From Stutzerimonas sp. S1 (GTDB taxonomy: Bacteria > Pseudomonadota > Gammaproteobacteria > Pseudomonadales > Pseudomonadaceae), in assembly GCF_025966695.1 (NCBI RefSeq), contig NZ_JAOEIY010000001.1, positions 804,079-868,078 of the forward strand: 64,000 nucleotides of DNA, given 5' to 3'. The notes beneath the pieces are model-generated. The model did not search any database, had not been told where the DNA came from, and saw nothing but the letters and a program-made list of their open reading frames with translations. Below are positions 27,629-36,547 of this stretch, one piece after another. Positions within the stretch are counted from its first letter, which is position 1. Each line of letters starts with the position of its first letter. The position numbers and the translations under genes are program-made.

Positions 27629-28153
27629 ATGAAACACACCCTGCCCACCCTCGCCTTCGCATTTCTCGCCTGTAGCCTGCCTGTACAGGCGGCACCGATT
27701 CTTCCCGGCCTGTGGGAATTCACCAGCCGCAACATCGAAGTCGACGGCGAGCAGATGCCGGGAATGGACGAAATGCTCGAACAGATGCAGAACCTGCCCG
27801 CCGAGCAGCGCCAGATGATGCAGGACATGCTGGCGGCACAGGGCGTGCAGCTTGGCGGCCAGGGCGTGCGGCTCTGCCTGAGCGAAGCGCAGGTCAAAGC
27901 CGAGGAGCTGCCGTTCAGCGACCAACCGGATTGCACGCAGGAGATCACCGAACGCAGCGACGGCGTATGGAAGTTCCGCTTCCAGTGCCCCGATGCCAGC
28001 GGTCAGGGCGAAACCCGCTTCATCAGCGAGCGCGAGTTCGTCAGCGTGGTGGAAAGCGAGTTCACCGTCGACGGCGAGCCAGGTACCAGCCGCATGGAAT
28101 CGCACGCGCGCTGGTTGAGCGAGGATTGCGGCACCCTGAAGCCTGCACGCTGA
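27629..28153 (+). CDS. DUF3617 family exported protein
   Basis: 174 residues with a signal peptide (MKHTLPTLAFAFLACSLPVQA) and the DUF3617 pattern PILPGLWEFTSRNIEVDG followed by methionine-rich helices (EMLEQMQNLPAEQRQMMQDM) and conserved cysteines (RLCLSE, DCTQEI, FQCPDA). Members are periplasmic and uncharacterised. ATG 27629 has GGAG before it; an upstream in-frame start at 27602 would spoil the signal peptide. A parS-like sequence starts six bases after its stop. Confidence 0.8.
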   Translation: MKHTLPTLAFAFLACSLPVQAAPILPGLWEFTSRNIEVDGEQMPGMDEMLEQMQNLPAEQRQMMQDMLAAQGVQLGGQGVRLCLSEAQVKAEELPFSDQPDCTQEITERSDGVWKFRFQCPDASGQGETRFISEREFVSVVESEFTVDGEPGTSRMESHARWLSEDCGTLKPAR

Positions 28154-28158
28154 AGCGC

Positions 28159-28174
28159 TGTTCCACGTGAAACC
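28159..28174. other. parS-like ParB site (two mismatches)
   Basis: TGTTCCACGTGAAACC differs at two of sixteen positions from the Pseudomonas parS TGTTCCACGTGGAACA; its inner GTTCCACGTGAAAC combines both known half-site forms. It lies in the 45-base gap between two convergent genes, 32 kb from the perfect site in recF. Confidence 0.6.
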
Positions 28175-28198
28175 CCCGGCGGCACTGGGCTTGCGCGG

Positions 28199-28558
28199 TC
28201 AGTCGGTGCTTTCCCAGCTGCCACCGCTGTTCTGTTCGCAGGCCGGCTGCAGGAAGCGACCATCGCTGGCGACGCCGTAATAATGAATATCCTGGCGATA
28301 CGGCATGTTCGACACTTGGGCATTGCGGCATATGCCGAATGCGCCGTCCGGACAGTTTTCGACGAATTGCACGTCGACTTGCTGATCCTTCAGTTGCGGC
28401 TGGCAGTAGCCGGAACGAAACAGCTCCGACGGAATGTTGCCGTTCTGTTGGCAGAGCTTCACTTCGATGCGCGCGTCATGGCTGTGGACGATGCAGGCCT
28501 CGGCCAGCACCTGACCAGCCATACCCAGCAGCAGCGGCAGCAACAACATCGAACGCAT
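28199..28558 (-). CDS. Small cysteine-rich exported protein, unknown function
   Basis: 119 residues: signal peptide MRSMLLLPLLLGMAGQVLA, then a mature part of about 100 residues with six cysteines (ACIVHSHD, VKLCQQ, GYCQP, ENCPDG, GICRN, PACEQ), an even number consistent with disulfides in the periplasm. I do not recognise the family. It converges on the DUF3617 gene and has no obvious operon partner. Confidence 0.65.
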   Translation of the reverse strand: MRSMLLLPLLLGMAGQVLAEACIVHSHDARIEVKLCQQNGNIPSELFRSGYCQPQLKDQQVDVQFVENCPDGAFGICRNAQVSNMPYRQDIHYYGVASDGRFLQPACEQNSGGSWESTD

Positions 28559-28653
28559 CGCGAGATCCCCTCCAGTCGGACGGCGCCGACTCTAGCACGC
28601 CGCCGCGCAAAAATCGGCTTCCCAGCACACGCCTAAACGCAGACCATGCGCCC

Positions 28654-29631
28654 ATGCTGATGCACATTCCTACGCACCTGATCGCCGGCCCGTTGGGCGC
28701 CGGCAAGACCAGCCTGATTCGCCAGCTGCTGGCGCAGAAACCTGCCGATGAGCGCTGGGCGGTGCTGATCAACGAGTTCGGCCAGATCGGCCTCGATACG
28801 GCATTGCTGGCCGAGGGTCCGCGCCTGGGCGTCAGCCTGACGGAAGTCGCCGGCGGCTGCCTGTGCTGCGTCAACGGCCTGCCCTTCCAGGTCGGCCTGA
28901 CGCGCCTGTTGCGCCAGGCCCGCCCACAGCGGCTGTTGATCGAGCCTTCGGGGCTCGGCCATCCGGCCCAGCTGCTGCGCCAGCTCAACCAGGCGCCCTG
29001 GACCGACGTCCTGGCGGTACAGCCGGCCCTGCTGGTGGTCGATGCCGCCGCGCTCAGCCGTGGCGCCGCCCTGCCGGCGTCCCAGCTACAGGCGCTGCCC
29101 GAAGCCGGCCTGCTGGTGCTGAACAAGAGCGAGCTGCTGGATGCGGCGGAACGGGAAGCGCTGGACCAACGCCTGCCGGGCCGGCCACGGTACTGGACCA
29201 GCCAGGGCGTCCTGCCGCTGGCGCTGCTGCCCGGGATCGACCGGCAGGCCACCGAAGATGCCAGCGCCGACGAACTGCCGGCTGCAGCAGCGCCGCTGCC
29301 CGGCGTCTGGCTCGATCCGCAACGACCGGTTTGCCAGGCCCAGGAAAGCGTCGAAGGCTGGAGCATCGGCTGGCGTTGGCACCCGAGTCAGCAGTTCGAT
29401 ATGACCCGGCTACAGCGCTGGTTGCAGGCCTGGCCGTGGCGGCGGGCCAAGCTGGTCATGCATGGGCAAAGCGGCTGGCTGTCGGGCAATGCGCTGGACG
29501 GCCAGGCGCTGCAGCTCCGGCCGAGCGAATGGCGCAAGGATTCCCGTCTGGAGCTGATCTTCGCCGCTCCTCAACCGCAGTCTGAATTGCAGGAGGGCCT
29601 GGACGCCTGCCGGCTCATGCCGTCGGGCTAG
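28654..29631 (+). CDS. CobW/ZNG-family GTP-binding metallochaperone-like protein
   Basis: 325 residues. The G1 motif is GPLGAGKTS, the metal-binding CxCC motif is in GGCLCCVNG, and the base-recognition motif is NKSE. The C-terminal half carries the CobW-C-like domain but lacks a histidine-rich metal-binding run. Such proteins deliver zinc or cobalt to client enzymes. No Zur-type operator was recognised. The start is uncertain: ATGs at 28654 and 28660 are in frame and neither has a good ribosome binding site. Confidence 0.85.
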   Translation: MLMHIPTHLIAGPLGAGKTSLIRQLLAQKPADERWAVLINEFGQIGLDTALLAEGPRLGVSLTEVAGGCLCCVNGLPFQVGLTRLLRQARPQRLLIEPSGLGHPAQLLRQLNQAPWTDVLAVQPALLVVDAAALSRGAALPASQLQALPEAGLLVLNKSELLDAAEREALDQRLPGRPRYWTSQGVLPLALLPGIDRQATEDASADELPAAAAPLPGVWLDPQRPVCQAQESVEGWSIGWRWHPSQQFDMTRLQRWLQAWPWRRAKLVMHGQSGWLSGNALDGQALQLRPSEWRKDSRLELIFAAPQPQSELQEGLDACRLMPSG

Positions 29632-30009
29632 CTAGTCACGGCGGCGCCATTCGTCGAGCTGGATGACCCGTCCGGCCGGCGCCTCCTCGGCAGCGCGGAA
29701 GGGATGCGCATCGAGCTCGATACGCCCGACGCGGCTGCCGAACATCATGATCTGCCCGACATGCCGCTGTTCACCGGTGACGGTGAACTCGAAGTCGTAG
29801 ACGCGCGCCAGCCGGCGATGACCGCCGCCGTCGCGCAGCAGAGTCAGGCGCTTGAAAGCGACATTGCCGTCGAGCAGTTCGACGTCCAGCTGCCGGCAAT
29901 GCCGACGCACCGCGAGCAGGGCACGCTCACGAATGCCATGTGCGTGCCAGAGCCAGGCCGCGGCCGTAGCGAGCAGTAGAAAGACGAACAGGTTACCGAG
30001 GGTCAGCAT
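29632..30009 (-). CDS. DUF3301 membrane-anchored protein
   Basis: 125 residues: one N-terminal membrane helix (about residues 4-22) and a cytoplasmic or periplasmic domain with the DUF3301 features ALLAVRRHCRQLDVELLDGN and LARVYDFEFTVTGEQRHVG. The function is unknown. It ends next to the stop of the CobW-family gene, tail to tail, and is followed upstream by the SMI1/KNR4 gene on the same strand. Confidence 0.8.
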   Translation of the reverse strand: MLTLGNLFVFLLLATAAAWLWHAHGIRERALLAVRRHCRQLDVELLDGNVAFKRLTLLRDGGGHRRLARVYDFEFTVTGEQRHVGQIMMFGSRVGRIELDAHPFRAAEEAPAGRVIQLDEWRRRD

Positions 30010-30068
30010 AGGTGTTCCGAAAAGTGGCCTGCACAGGTTGTCGCCACAGGCGAAGCATCAGGCGGCGC

Positions 30069-30476
30069 TCAGCTTTCCAGCCAGACATCGCGCGCCCAGT
30101 GCCAGACCGTTTCCCAGGTCTCCTCAGTGAGTTCGTGGGTGTCACCGTCGAACAGCGTGACCTCGCCTTCCAGGTCGACCACGTAGTAGTCGCGGCCATC
30201 CTGGCAGATCGGCAGCAGATCGCGCGGAACCCCCGCGTCCCAGGCATTGGCCGCCACTTCCGGCAGGTAGGTGTGCGACTGCGGATCGGTGGCCGTAACC
30301 GGCTCCAGACGACCGTAGATCACATCGCTGACCTGCAGCAGGAATTCGCGCAGGCCGAACGGCAGATTGATCAGCAACTGTTCCTCGATCTCCACCAGCA
30401 GATCGTCGTCCGGCAGCTCCAGCGGCACCGGCACCGGCTCGTTGAGTTCGCGCAGCTGTTCGATTACCTCTTCCAT
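30069..30476 (-). CDS. SMI1/KNR4 (SUKH-like) family protein
   Basis: 135 residues with the SUKH-type pattern PLELPDDDLLVEIEEQLLI, then NLPFGLREFLLQVSDVIYG, and a WETVWHWARDVWLES tail. Family members include many toxin-immunity proteins and also housekeeping regulators. No toxin gene is adjacent, and the orthologue-like position among conserved genes suggests a housekeeping role. ATG 30476 is chosen because AGGAGG lies five bases before it; the longer open frame has no family sequence. Confidence 0.78.
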   Translation of the reverse strand: MEEVIEQLRELNEPVPVPLELPDDDLLVEIEEQLLINLPFGLREFLLQVSDVIYGRLEPVTATDPQSHTYLPEVAANAWDAGVPRDLLPICQDGRDYYVVDLEGEVTLFDGDTHELTEETWETVWHWARDVWLES

Positions 30477-30705
30477 ACCACCTCCTGTCGTGTGCCCCCG
30501 GGCAAGGTGCCGTTTATACAGCCCGCCGGATTGGCGAGCCAGTTCTCTCGGGTTAAAGTGCCCGACCAAGCAAAACACTCGGATACTACGTTTCCCCATC
30601 AAGCAACGCTGCACCCCTCAGCACAGTCATAGACATTAGGTAGCAACTCGCATTGGTGCCTGCCCGTCACCTTCGGTCCAACGGACCTGAACAAGGACAC
30701 ACACA

Positions 30706-32979
30706 ATGACCACTACCGAGGCCCAGGACCTGCGCGAGGCCATCGAACGATGCGCCGCTGAACCCATCCACATCCCCGGCAGCATCCAGCCACATGGCTT
30801 CCTGCTGGTGCTCAGCGAGCCAGAGCTGCGGGTGCAGCAGGCCAGCGACAATGTCCGCCGCTGGCTCGGCATCGAGGCCGAAGCGCTGCTCGGCCAGCCG
30901 CTGTCCGCGCTGTTCGCCACGGCGCCGATCGAAGCCGGCCTGGCGGGACTCACCGCAGACGATCACAACCCCTTTCATCTGAGCGACGTCAGCTTCGCCT
31001 TGGATGGCGGCAGCATGCAGCGCTTCGCCTTGATGGCGCACCGGCATGCTGGCCGGCTGATCCTCGAGTTCGAGCGCGCCGGCAACCCGGGGCAGGCCTA
31101 CGACACGCTGTATCCACTGATGCGGACGTTCGTCGCCCAGCTGCAGGAAACGCGTGAACTCGACGACCTGTGCCGGCTGGCGGTCGAAGAGGTCAAACGC
31201 ATCAGCGGCTTCGGCCGGGTCAAGGCCTACCGCTTCGACGCCGAAGGCAATGGCCTGGTGCTGGCGGAAGTGGCCGAGCCGGGCTACGCGCGCTACCAGG
31301 GATTGTGCTTTCCCGCTGCCGACATCCCCCCACAGGCGCGACGGCTGTACCGCGAGAACCTGATTCGCGTCATCCAGGACGCCAACTACCAGCCGTCGCC
31401 GCTGGTGCCGCCGTTCGACCCCGTCTCCGGCGCGCCGCTGGACCTGAGTTTCGCGGCGTTGCGCAGCGTTTCCCCAGTACACCTGCAATACATGCGCAAC
31501 ATGGGCACGCTGGCGTCGATGTCGATCTCCATCGTCATCCGCGACCGGCTCTGGGGGTTGATCTCCTGCCACGACGCCGAGCCGCGCGCGGTCAGCTACC
31601 AGACCCGCACCGCCTGCGAACTGCTCGGGCGCATCCTCGCGCTGCAGATCGAGGCCCGCGAAAGCGCCAGCCTGGCGCAGCGCAAACTCGAACTGCGTCT
31701 GCAGATCGTGCAGCTGCTCTCGGCCATGGCCGATCGCGACAGCATAGTCGAGGGCTTCCGCCAGCAGCCGGAAGTGGCACTCGGCTTCGTAGGTGCCAGC
31801 GGTGCGGCGATCATTTCCGCGGATCGCTGCGAGACGCTCGGAGAAACGCCCGACCACGAGCAGATCATGCAGCTGGCGCACTGGCTGGCCGAGCAGCGCG
31901 ATCAACTGGTCTTCCACAGCGACTGCGTGAGCCGCGACATTCCCGCGCTGCCAGCGCTCGCCGCACATTGCGCCGGGATCATGGCGATCCCGATTTCCCG
32001 CCTGCATGCCCACTACCTGATCTGGTTCCGCCCAGAACAGGTCAAGACCGTCGACTGGGCCGGCCAGCCGGAGAAACGCATCGACGGCCACAGCGGTGCG
32101 CTGAGCCCCCGTCACAGCTTCGAGCGCTGGCGGGAGATCCTGCGCGGCCACGCCCAGCCCTGGGAGTCGGTGGAGATCGAGGGCGCGCTGGAGCTGCGCA
32201 ATGCGGTGCTCGGCATCGTCCTGCGCAAGGCCGAAGAAATGGCCCAGCTCACCGGCGAGCTGCGTGCCAGCAACAAGGAACTGGAGTCGTTCTCTTACAG
32301 CGTCTCCCACGACCTGCGCGCGCCATTACGCCATATCGCCGGCTACACCGAGTTGCTCGGCGAGCTGGAGGGCAGCCGCCTGAGCGAGCGCGGGCTGCGC
32401 TTTCTCGACAACATCGCCGAGGCCGCCAGCTTCGCCGGCACGCTGGTGGACAACCTGCTGAGCTTCTCGCAGATGGGTCGCTCGGCGCTGCGTCTGTCGG
32501 ATGTCGATCTCGGTGCACTGGTCGCCTCGATCCGCGAGGAGATCGCACCCGATTGCGCAGGCCGGCAAATCGAATGGCAGCAGCGACCGATGCCGATCGT
32601 GGTCGCCGATGCCGCCTTCATTCACATGGCGCTGCGCAACCTGATCGACAATGCGCTCAAGTACAGCCGCACGCGTGCGCCAGCGGTGATCGAGATCGGT
32701 GCCGAGCAGCGATCCGGCGAGGTAGTGGTCTACGTCCGTGACAACGGCGTGGGCTTCGACATGCAGTACGCCGGCAAGCTGTTCGGCGTCTTCCAGCGCC
32801 TGCATCGCATGGAAGAATTCGAAGGCACCGGCATCGGCCTGGCCAGTGTGCGACGCATCATCGAGCGGCATGACGGCCATGTCTGGGCCGAAGGCCAGCT
32901 GGATCAGGGCGCCACTTTCTACTTCGCTCTGCCAAAACTGACCTATTCATCGTCCCTGGACCGAGACAACCGATGCTGA
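30706..32979 (+). CDS. bphP: Bacteriophytochrome histidine kinase
   Basis: 757 residues in the order PAS (about 15-115), GAF (135-300), PHY (315-495), HisKA (515-585), HATPase (620-735). The biliverdin-attaching cysteine is residue 16 (RCAAEPIHIPGSIQPHG), the GAF aspartate is D206 (ADIPPQ), the chromophore histidine H259, and the PHY tongue PRHSF spans 468-472. The phosphorylated histidine is H535 (SVSHDLRAPLRH), with ATP motifs NLIDNALKYS and DNGVGFD. All photochemical and kinase residues are present, so a red/far-red sensor kinase is expected. AAGGA precedes the start. It heads a four-gene operon. Confidence 0.95.
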   Translation: MTTTEAQDLREAIERCAAEPIHIPGSIQPHGFLLVLSEPELRVQQASDNVRRWLGIEAEALLGQPLSALFATAPIEAGLAGLTADDHNPFHLSDVSFALDGGSMQRFALMAHRHAGRLILEFERAGNPGQAYDTLYPLMRTFVAQLQETRELDDLCRLAVEEVKRISGFGRVKAYRFDAEGNGLVLAEVAEPGYARYQGLCFPAADIPPQARRLYRENLIRVIQDANYQPSPLVPPFDPVSGAPLDLSFAALRSVSPVHLQYMRNMGTLASMSISIVIRDRLWGLISCHDAEPRAVSYQTRTACELLGRILALQIEARESASLAQRKLELRLQIVQLLSAMADRDSIVEGFRQQPEVALGFVGASGAAIISADRCETLGETPDHEQIMQLAHWLAEQRDQLVFHSDCVSRDIPALPALAAHCAGIMAIPISRLHAHYLIWFRPEQVKTVDWAGQPEKRIDGHSGALSPRHSFERWREILRGHAQPWESVEIEGALELRNAVLGIVLRKAEEMAQLTGELRASNKELESFSYSVSHDLRAPLRHIAGYTELLGELEGSRLSERGLRFLDNIAEAASFAGTLVDNLLSFSQMGRSALRLSDVDLGALVASIREEIAPDCAGRQIEWQQRPMPIVVADAAFIHMALRNLIDNALKYSRTRAPAVIEIGAEQRSGEVVVYVRDNGVGFDMQYAGKLFGVFQRLHRMEEFEGTGIGLASVRRIIERHDGHVWAEGQLDQGATFYFALPKLTYSSSLDRDNRC

Positions 32980-33446
32980 AACCGATACTGCTGGTCGAGG
33001 ACAACCCCCACGACCTGGAACTGACGCTGATCGCCCTGGAGCGCAGCCAGCTGGCCAACGACGTGGTGATCATGCGCGACGGTGCCGAAGCGCTGGCCTA
33101 TCTGCTGCGCACCGGTACCTATGCCGGACGGGCCGACGGCAACCCGGCGGTGCTACTGCTGGACCTGAAACTGCCCAAGGTAGACGGTCTTGAAGTGCTC
33201 AAGACCGTACGCGAAACCGCCGAGCTGCGCAGCATTCCGGTGGTCATGCTGACTTCCTCACGGGAAGAGCCCGACCTGATGAAGGCCTACGAACTCGGGG
33301 TGAACGCTTACGTGGTCAAACCGGTCGAATTCAAGGATTTTGTCGCCGCAATCTCCGAACTCGGCGTCTTCTGGGCGGTTCTCAACGAACCACCGCCTGG
33401 TTCGCTGCGGCTCAAACGCGCGCGCAACAGCGACGAAAAGAACTGA
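32973..33446 (+). CDS. Single-domain response regulator of the phytochrome operon
   Basis: 157 residues, one receiver domain without an output domain, of the cyanobacterial Rcp1 type. The acidic pocket is VEDNPHD, the phosphorylated aspartate is D64 (LLLDLKLPK), with MLTSS and the lysine in VVKPVEF. It overlaps the end of bphP by seven bases, so it is the likely phosphorylation partner of that kinase. Confidence 0.92.
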   Translation: MLKPILLVEDNPHDLELTLIALERSQLANDVVIMRDGAEALAYLLRTGTYAGRADGNPAVLLLDLKLPKVDGLEVLKTVRETAELRSIPVVMLTSSREEPDLMKAYELGVNAYVVKPVEFKDFVAAISELGVFWAVLNEPPPGSLRLKRARNSDEKN

Positions 33447-33509
33447 ACGACTCACGACCCGCCCCCTGCGGGCCGTTTCGATGGGGCCTGCTTGCTCGAC
33501 AGGATGGAT

Positions 33510-35915
33510 ATGCCCGCGTCAAAGAACATCGCCGTCCTGTTCATCGAGGATAGCCCGCACGATGCCGAACTGGCCCAGCTGGCACTGGAGCGCAACGGCT
33601 ATAGCCTGGACACCGAGCTGGTGTATGACCATGCCGGGGTGATCGAGGCACTGCAGCGCCGCCACTTCGACCTGATTCTGGCGGACTTCATCCTGCCGGG
33701 TTTTTCCGGCAGCCAGGCGCTGCAGGAAGCCCGGCGGCTGGCGCCACAGACGCCCTTCATCTTCCTTTCCGGGGTATTCGGCGAAGAGCATGCGGTCAAC
33801 ATGATGCGCTCCGGCGCGGTCGACTACGTGCTCAAGCAGAACCTCGAGTTTCTGCCCAAAGCCGTCGAACGGGCGCTGGGCGAGGTCAACGAGCGACAGC
33901 GGCGTCTGCAGGCCGAACAGGCGCTGCGCGAAGTCGAAGTGCGTGCACGGCTGGCCATCGATTCCGCACGCCTGGGCATGTGGGATTACGAGCCGCAGAG
34001 CGGCAAGCTGGTCTGGGACGAGCGCTGCCGCACGATGTTCGGCCTCGAAGTCGACGCTCCGGTGGACATGGCGCTGTTCGAACAACTCTGCCATCCGGAA
34101 GACCGCGTACGGATGCACGAGAAGATCGCGCAGGCCATCTCCGGCGGTAACGACGGTGAGTACGCCACCACCTATCGCGTGCTGTTCGACGATGGCAGCG
34201 TCCGCTGGATGGAAACCCGCGGCCAGGCCTTCTTCGCCGATGGGGTCTGTACACGCTTCGTCGGTGTGGTGATGGACATCACCGAACAGCAACTGGCGAC
34301 CCAGACCCTCAAACGGCTGAACGCCACCCTGGGCGAGCGGGTCGAGGAACGCACCCGTGAACGTGACCGCACCTGGGAACTGTCGCGTGACCTGCTGGCG
34401 GTGACCGAGCTGAACATGATGCCGGTCGCGCTGAACCCGATCTGGGAACACACGCTCGGCTGGCCGCTCGAGCAGTTGCTGGCGAGCCCGCTGTCGGGGC
34501 TGATCCACCCCGACGACCTGCAGGCCGCGCTGGAGGAAACCGTCCGCGTCGGCAATGGCAAGGTGACCAACCGCTTCGTCAATCGCATGCGCCATCGCGA
34601 CGGCAGCTACCACTGGCTGTCATGGACCGCGGTCGCCGATGCCGGGCGCATCTATGCGGCGGCCCGCGACATCACCAGCGAAATCGCCGCGGTGGACCGG
34701 CTCGCCGAAGCCAACCGCGAGCTGCGTGAGCAGATTCAGGAGCGCGAGCGGGTCGAGGCGACGCTGCGGCAGATGCAGCGGCTCGAAGCCGTGGGCCAGC
34801 TGACTGCCGGCGTCGCGCACGACTTCAACAACCTGCTGACGGTCATTCTCACCAGCGCCAGCTTCCTCAAGAACGACCTGGAAAACGGCGCTCCGGCAGA
34901 ACGAGCCCTGCGCCGTCTGCAGTACATCCGCGAATCCGGCGAACGCGGCGCGACGCTGACCAGCCAGCTGCTCGCCTTCGCCCGCCGCCAACAGCTGGCG
35001 CCTGCCGCAGTGGACCTGAACGAAACGCTGCTCGGCTTGCTCAGTCTGCTGAAAAGCACGCTGGGCGGCAGCGTCAGCGTCGAAACCGATCTGCAGGACG
35101 ATCTCTGGCACGCCCTGGTCGATCCGACCCAGTTCGAGATGATCATCCTCAATCTAGCGATCAATGCCCGCGATGCCATGGCCGATGGCGGCCGTCTGAC
35201 CCTGGGCACGCGCAACGTGGAGATCGAACAACCGCCATTGCGCGCCGAAGACCCCAGTCCCGGCGAGTACGTGGAGCTGTCGGTCGCCGACACCGGCGTT
35301 GGCATGAGCGACGAGGTGCTGAGCAAGGCCTTCGAACCCTTCTTCACCACCAAAGACGTCGGCAAGGGCTCCGGCCTCGGCCTGGCGCAAGTGTTCGGCT
35401 TCGCCAAGCAATCCGGTGGCGGCGCACGCATCGCAACCCGCCGGGGTGTTGGCACCACGGTCAAGGTCTTTCTGCCACGCACGGTGGCACCGCGTGTAAT
35501 CAAATCGATTGCCACACTGGATGCCGGCAGCCAGGCGGACAACAGCCGGCACAACATCCTGCTGGTGGACGACGATCACTGCGTGCGCGAAGTGACCGCA
35601 CAGATGCTGCGTGAACTGGGCTTCGGCGTGACCGCTGCCGAAAGCGGCACCCGCGCGCTGCAGTTGCTTGGCGACGGGAGCGAGATCGATCTGCTGCTGG
35701 CCGATTTCGCCATGCCCGGCATGAACGGCGGCGAGCTGGCGCGTGCGGTGCGGGCTCGCCTGCCGCATCTGCCGGTGCTGTTCATCACCGGTTACGCCGA
35801 TCTCTGCGAATTGGGCCTGGACGCCTTCTCGGTCATCCAGAAGCCGTTTCGCGAGGAACAGCTGGCAAGCAAGATTCATCTCGCGTTGGGCGAACGCAGT
35901 CTGGCCAATGGCTGA
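33510..35915 (+). CDS. Hybrid sensor histidine kinase with receivers at both ends
   Basis: 801 residues in the order REC (about 5-125; D59 in LILADFILPG), PAS (150-265), PAS (290-395), coiled linker, HisKA with H437 (GVAHDFNNLL), HATPase (about 540-655), REC (680-795; D732 in LLLADFAMPGMNGG). The N-terminal receiver could take phosphate from BphP while the C-terminal one is the kinase's own relay. The start at 33510 has AGGA five bases before it; TTG 33492 and ATG 33504 are in frame too. It overlaps the heme oxygenase gene. No DNA-binding domain is encoded here. Confidence 0.92.
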   Translation: MPASKNIAVLFIEDSPHDAELAQLALERNGYSLDTELVYDHAGVIEALQRRHFDLILADFILPGFSGSQALQEARRLAPQTPFIFLSGVFGEEHAVNMMRSGAVDYVLKQNLEFLPKAVERALGEVNERQRRLQAEQALREVEVRARLAIDSARLGMWDYEPQSGKLVWDERCRTMFGLEVDAPVDMALFEQLCHPEDRVRMHEKIAQAISGGNDGEYATTYRVLFDDGSVRWMETRGQAFFADGVCTRFVGVVMDITEQQLATQTLKRLNATLGERVEERTRERDRTWELSRDLLAVTELNMMPVALNPIWEHTLGWPLEQLLASPLSGLIHPDDLQAALEETVRVGNGKVTNRFVNRMRHRDGSYHWLSWTAVADAGRIYAAARDITSEIAAVDRLAEANRELREQIQERERVEATLRQMQRLEAVGQLTAGVAHDFNNLLTVILTSASFLKNDLENGAPAERALRRLQYIRESGERGATLTSQLLAFARRQQLAPAAVDLNETLLGLLSLLKSTLGGSVSVETDLQDDLWHALVDPTQFEMIILNLAINARDAMADGGRLTLGTRNVEIEQPPLRAEDPSPGEYVELSVADTGVGMSDEVLSKAFEPFFTTKDVGKGSGLGLAQVFGFAKQSGGGARIATRRGVGTTVKVFLPRTVAPRVIKSIATLDAGSQADNSRHNILLVDDDHCVREVTAQMLRELGFGVTAAESGTRALQLLGDGSEIDLLLADFAMPGMNGGELARAVRARLPHLPVLFITGYADLCELGLDAFSVIQKPFREEQLASKIHLALGERSLANG

Positions 35916-36462
35916 ACTGCGCGCGCGTCTGCGCCAGGCGACTGCACCGCTGCACGCGCGGGTCGACGATGCCTTCGCCGGCTTCACCTTCGATCGGCAC
36001 GATGGCTACCGCCGCTTCCTGCGCGCCCACTGCCGGGCGCTCGATGCCCTGGAAGTCGCGCTGGAGCGCGCCGGTGTGCATAACCTGCTCGACGACTGGC
36101 CGCAGCGCGTGCGCCGCCATGCGCTGCGACAGGACATCGCCGACCTCGGCGACCTGCCACCAGCCCCCTTGACCGCGCCGGCGCTGTGCGACACCGGCAG
36201 CTGCTGGGGTGCTGCCTATGTGCTGGAAGGCTCGCGCCTGGGCGGACAAGTCCTCGCACAACGCCTGCGACAGGCCACTACGCACGCACCGACACGCTAC
36301 TTGGACCACGGCGACGTCTCCCGGCTCTGGCCGCGCTTTCTGAAGCGATTCGAGGGCGAAGCCAGGGCCGATGATTGGCCGACGCTGCTGGCCGCGGCCG
36401 AGGCAGCCTTCGCGCTGTTCATCGATGCAGCGGCGCTGGAGCATGACGAAGCGAACCGCTGA
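35908..36462 (+). CDS. bphO: Biliverdin-producing heme oxygenase
   Basis: 184 residues of the BphO/HemO family. The proximal heme histidine lies in LRQATAPLHARVD and the distal glycine-rich helix in GAAYVLEGSRLGGQVL. It cleaves heme to biliverdin, the chromophore of BphP, so the operon encodes both apoprotein and pigment supply. The frame is open well upstream inside the kinase gene; ATG 35908, overlapping the kinase stop by eight bases, gives the family N-terminus. In other pseudomonads bphO precedes bphP; here it is last. Confidence 0.93.
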   Translation: MAELRARLRQATAPLHARVDDAFAGFTFDRHDGYRRFLRAHCRALDALEVALERAGVHNLLDDWPQRVRRHALRQDIADLGDLPPAPLTAPALCDTGSCWGAAYVLEGSRLGGQVLAQRLRQATTHAPTRYLDHGDVSRLWPRFLKRFEGEARADDWPTLLAAAEAAFALFIDAAALEHDEANR

Positions 36463-36464
36463 AA

Positions 36465-36492
36465 GCAGAAAAGCCCCGAAGGGCTTTTCTGC
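36465..36492. terminator. Bidirectional terminator between bphO and glmS
   Basis: A perfect 12-base-pair stem, GCAGAAAAGCCC with its complement, closes a CGAA loop just after the bphO stop. The A and T runs inside the stem suit termination from both converging operons. Confidence 0.85.
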
Positions 36493-36547
36493 TGGGTTGC
36501 GGGTTGTCAGCGCCGGCGCGGCGCGCGCTGCCGGCAATGCACTCCGC

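Noticed and set aside
30069..30476. SMI1/KNR4 gene as an immunity gene of a toxin island
   Set aside because: No toxin, secretion-effector or repeat-rich gene is adjacent and the neighbours are conserved chromosomal genes.
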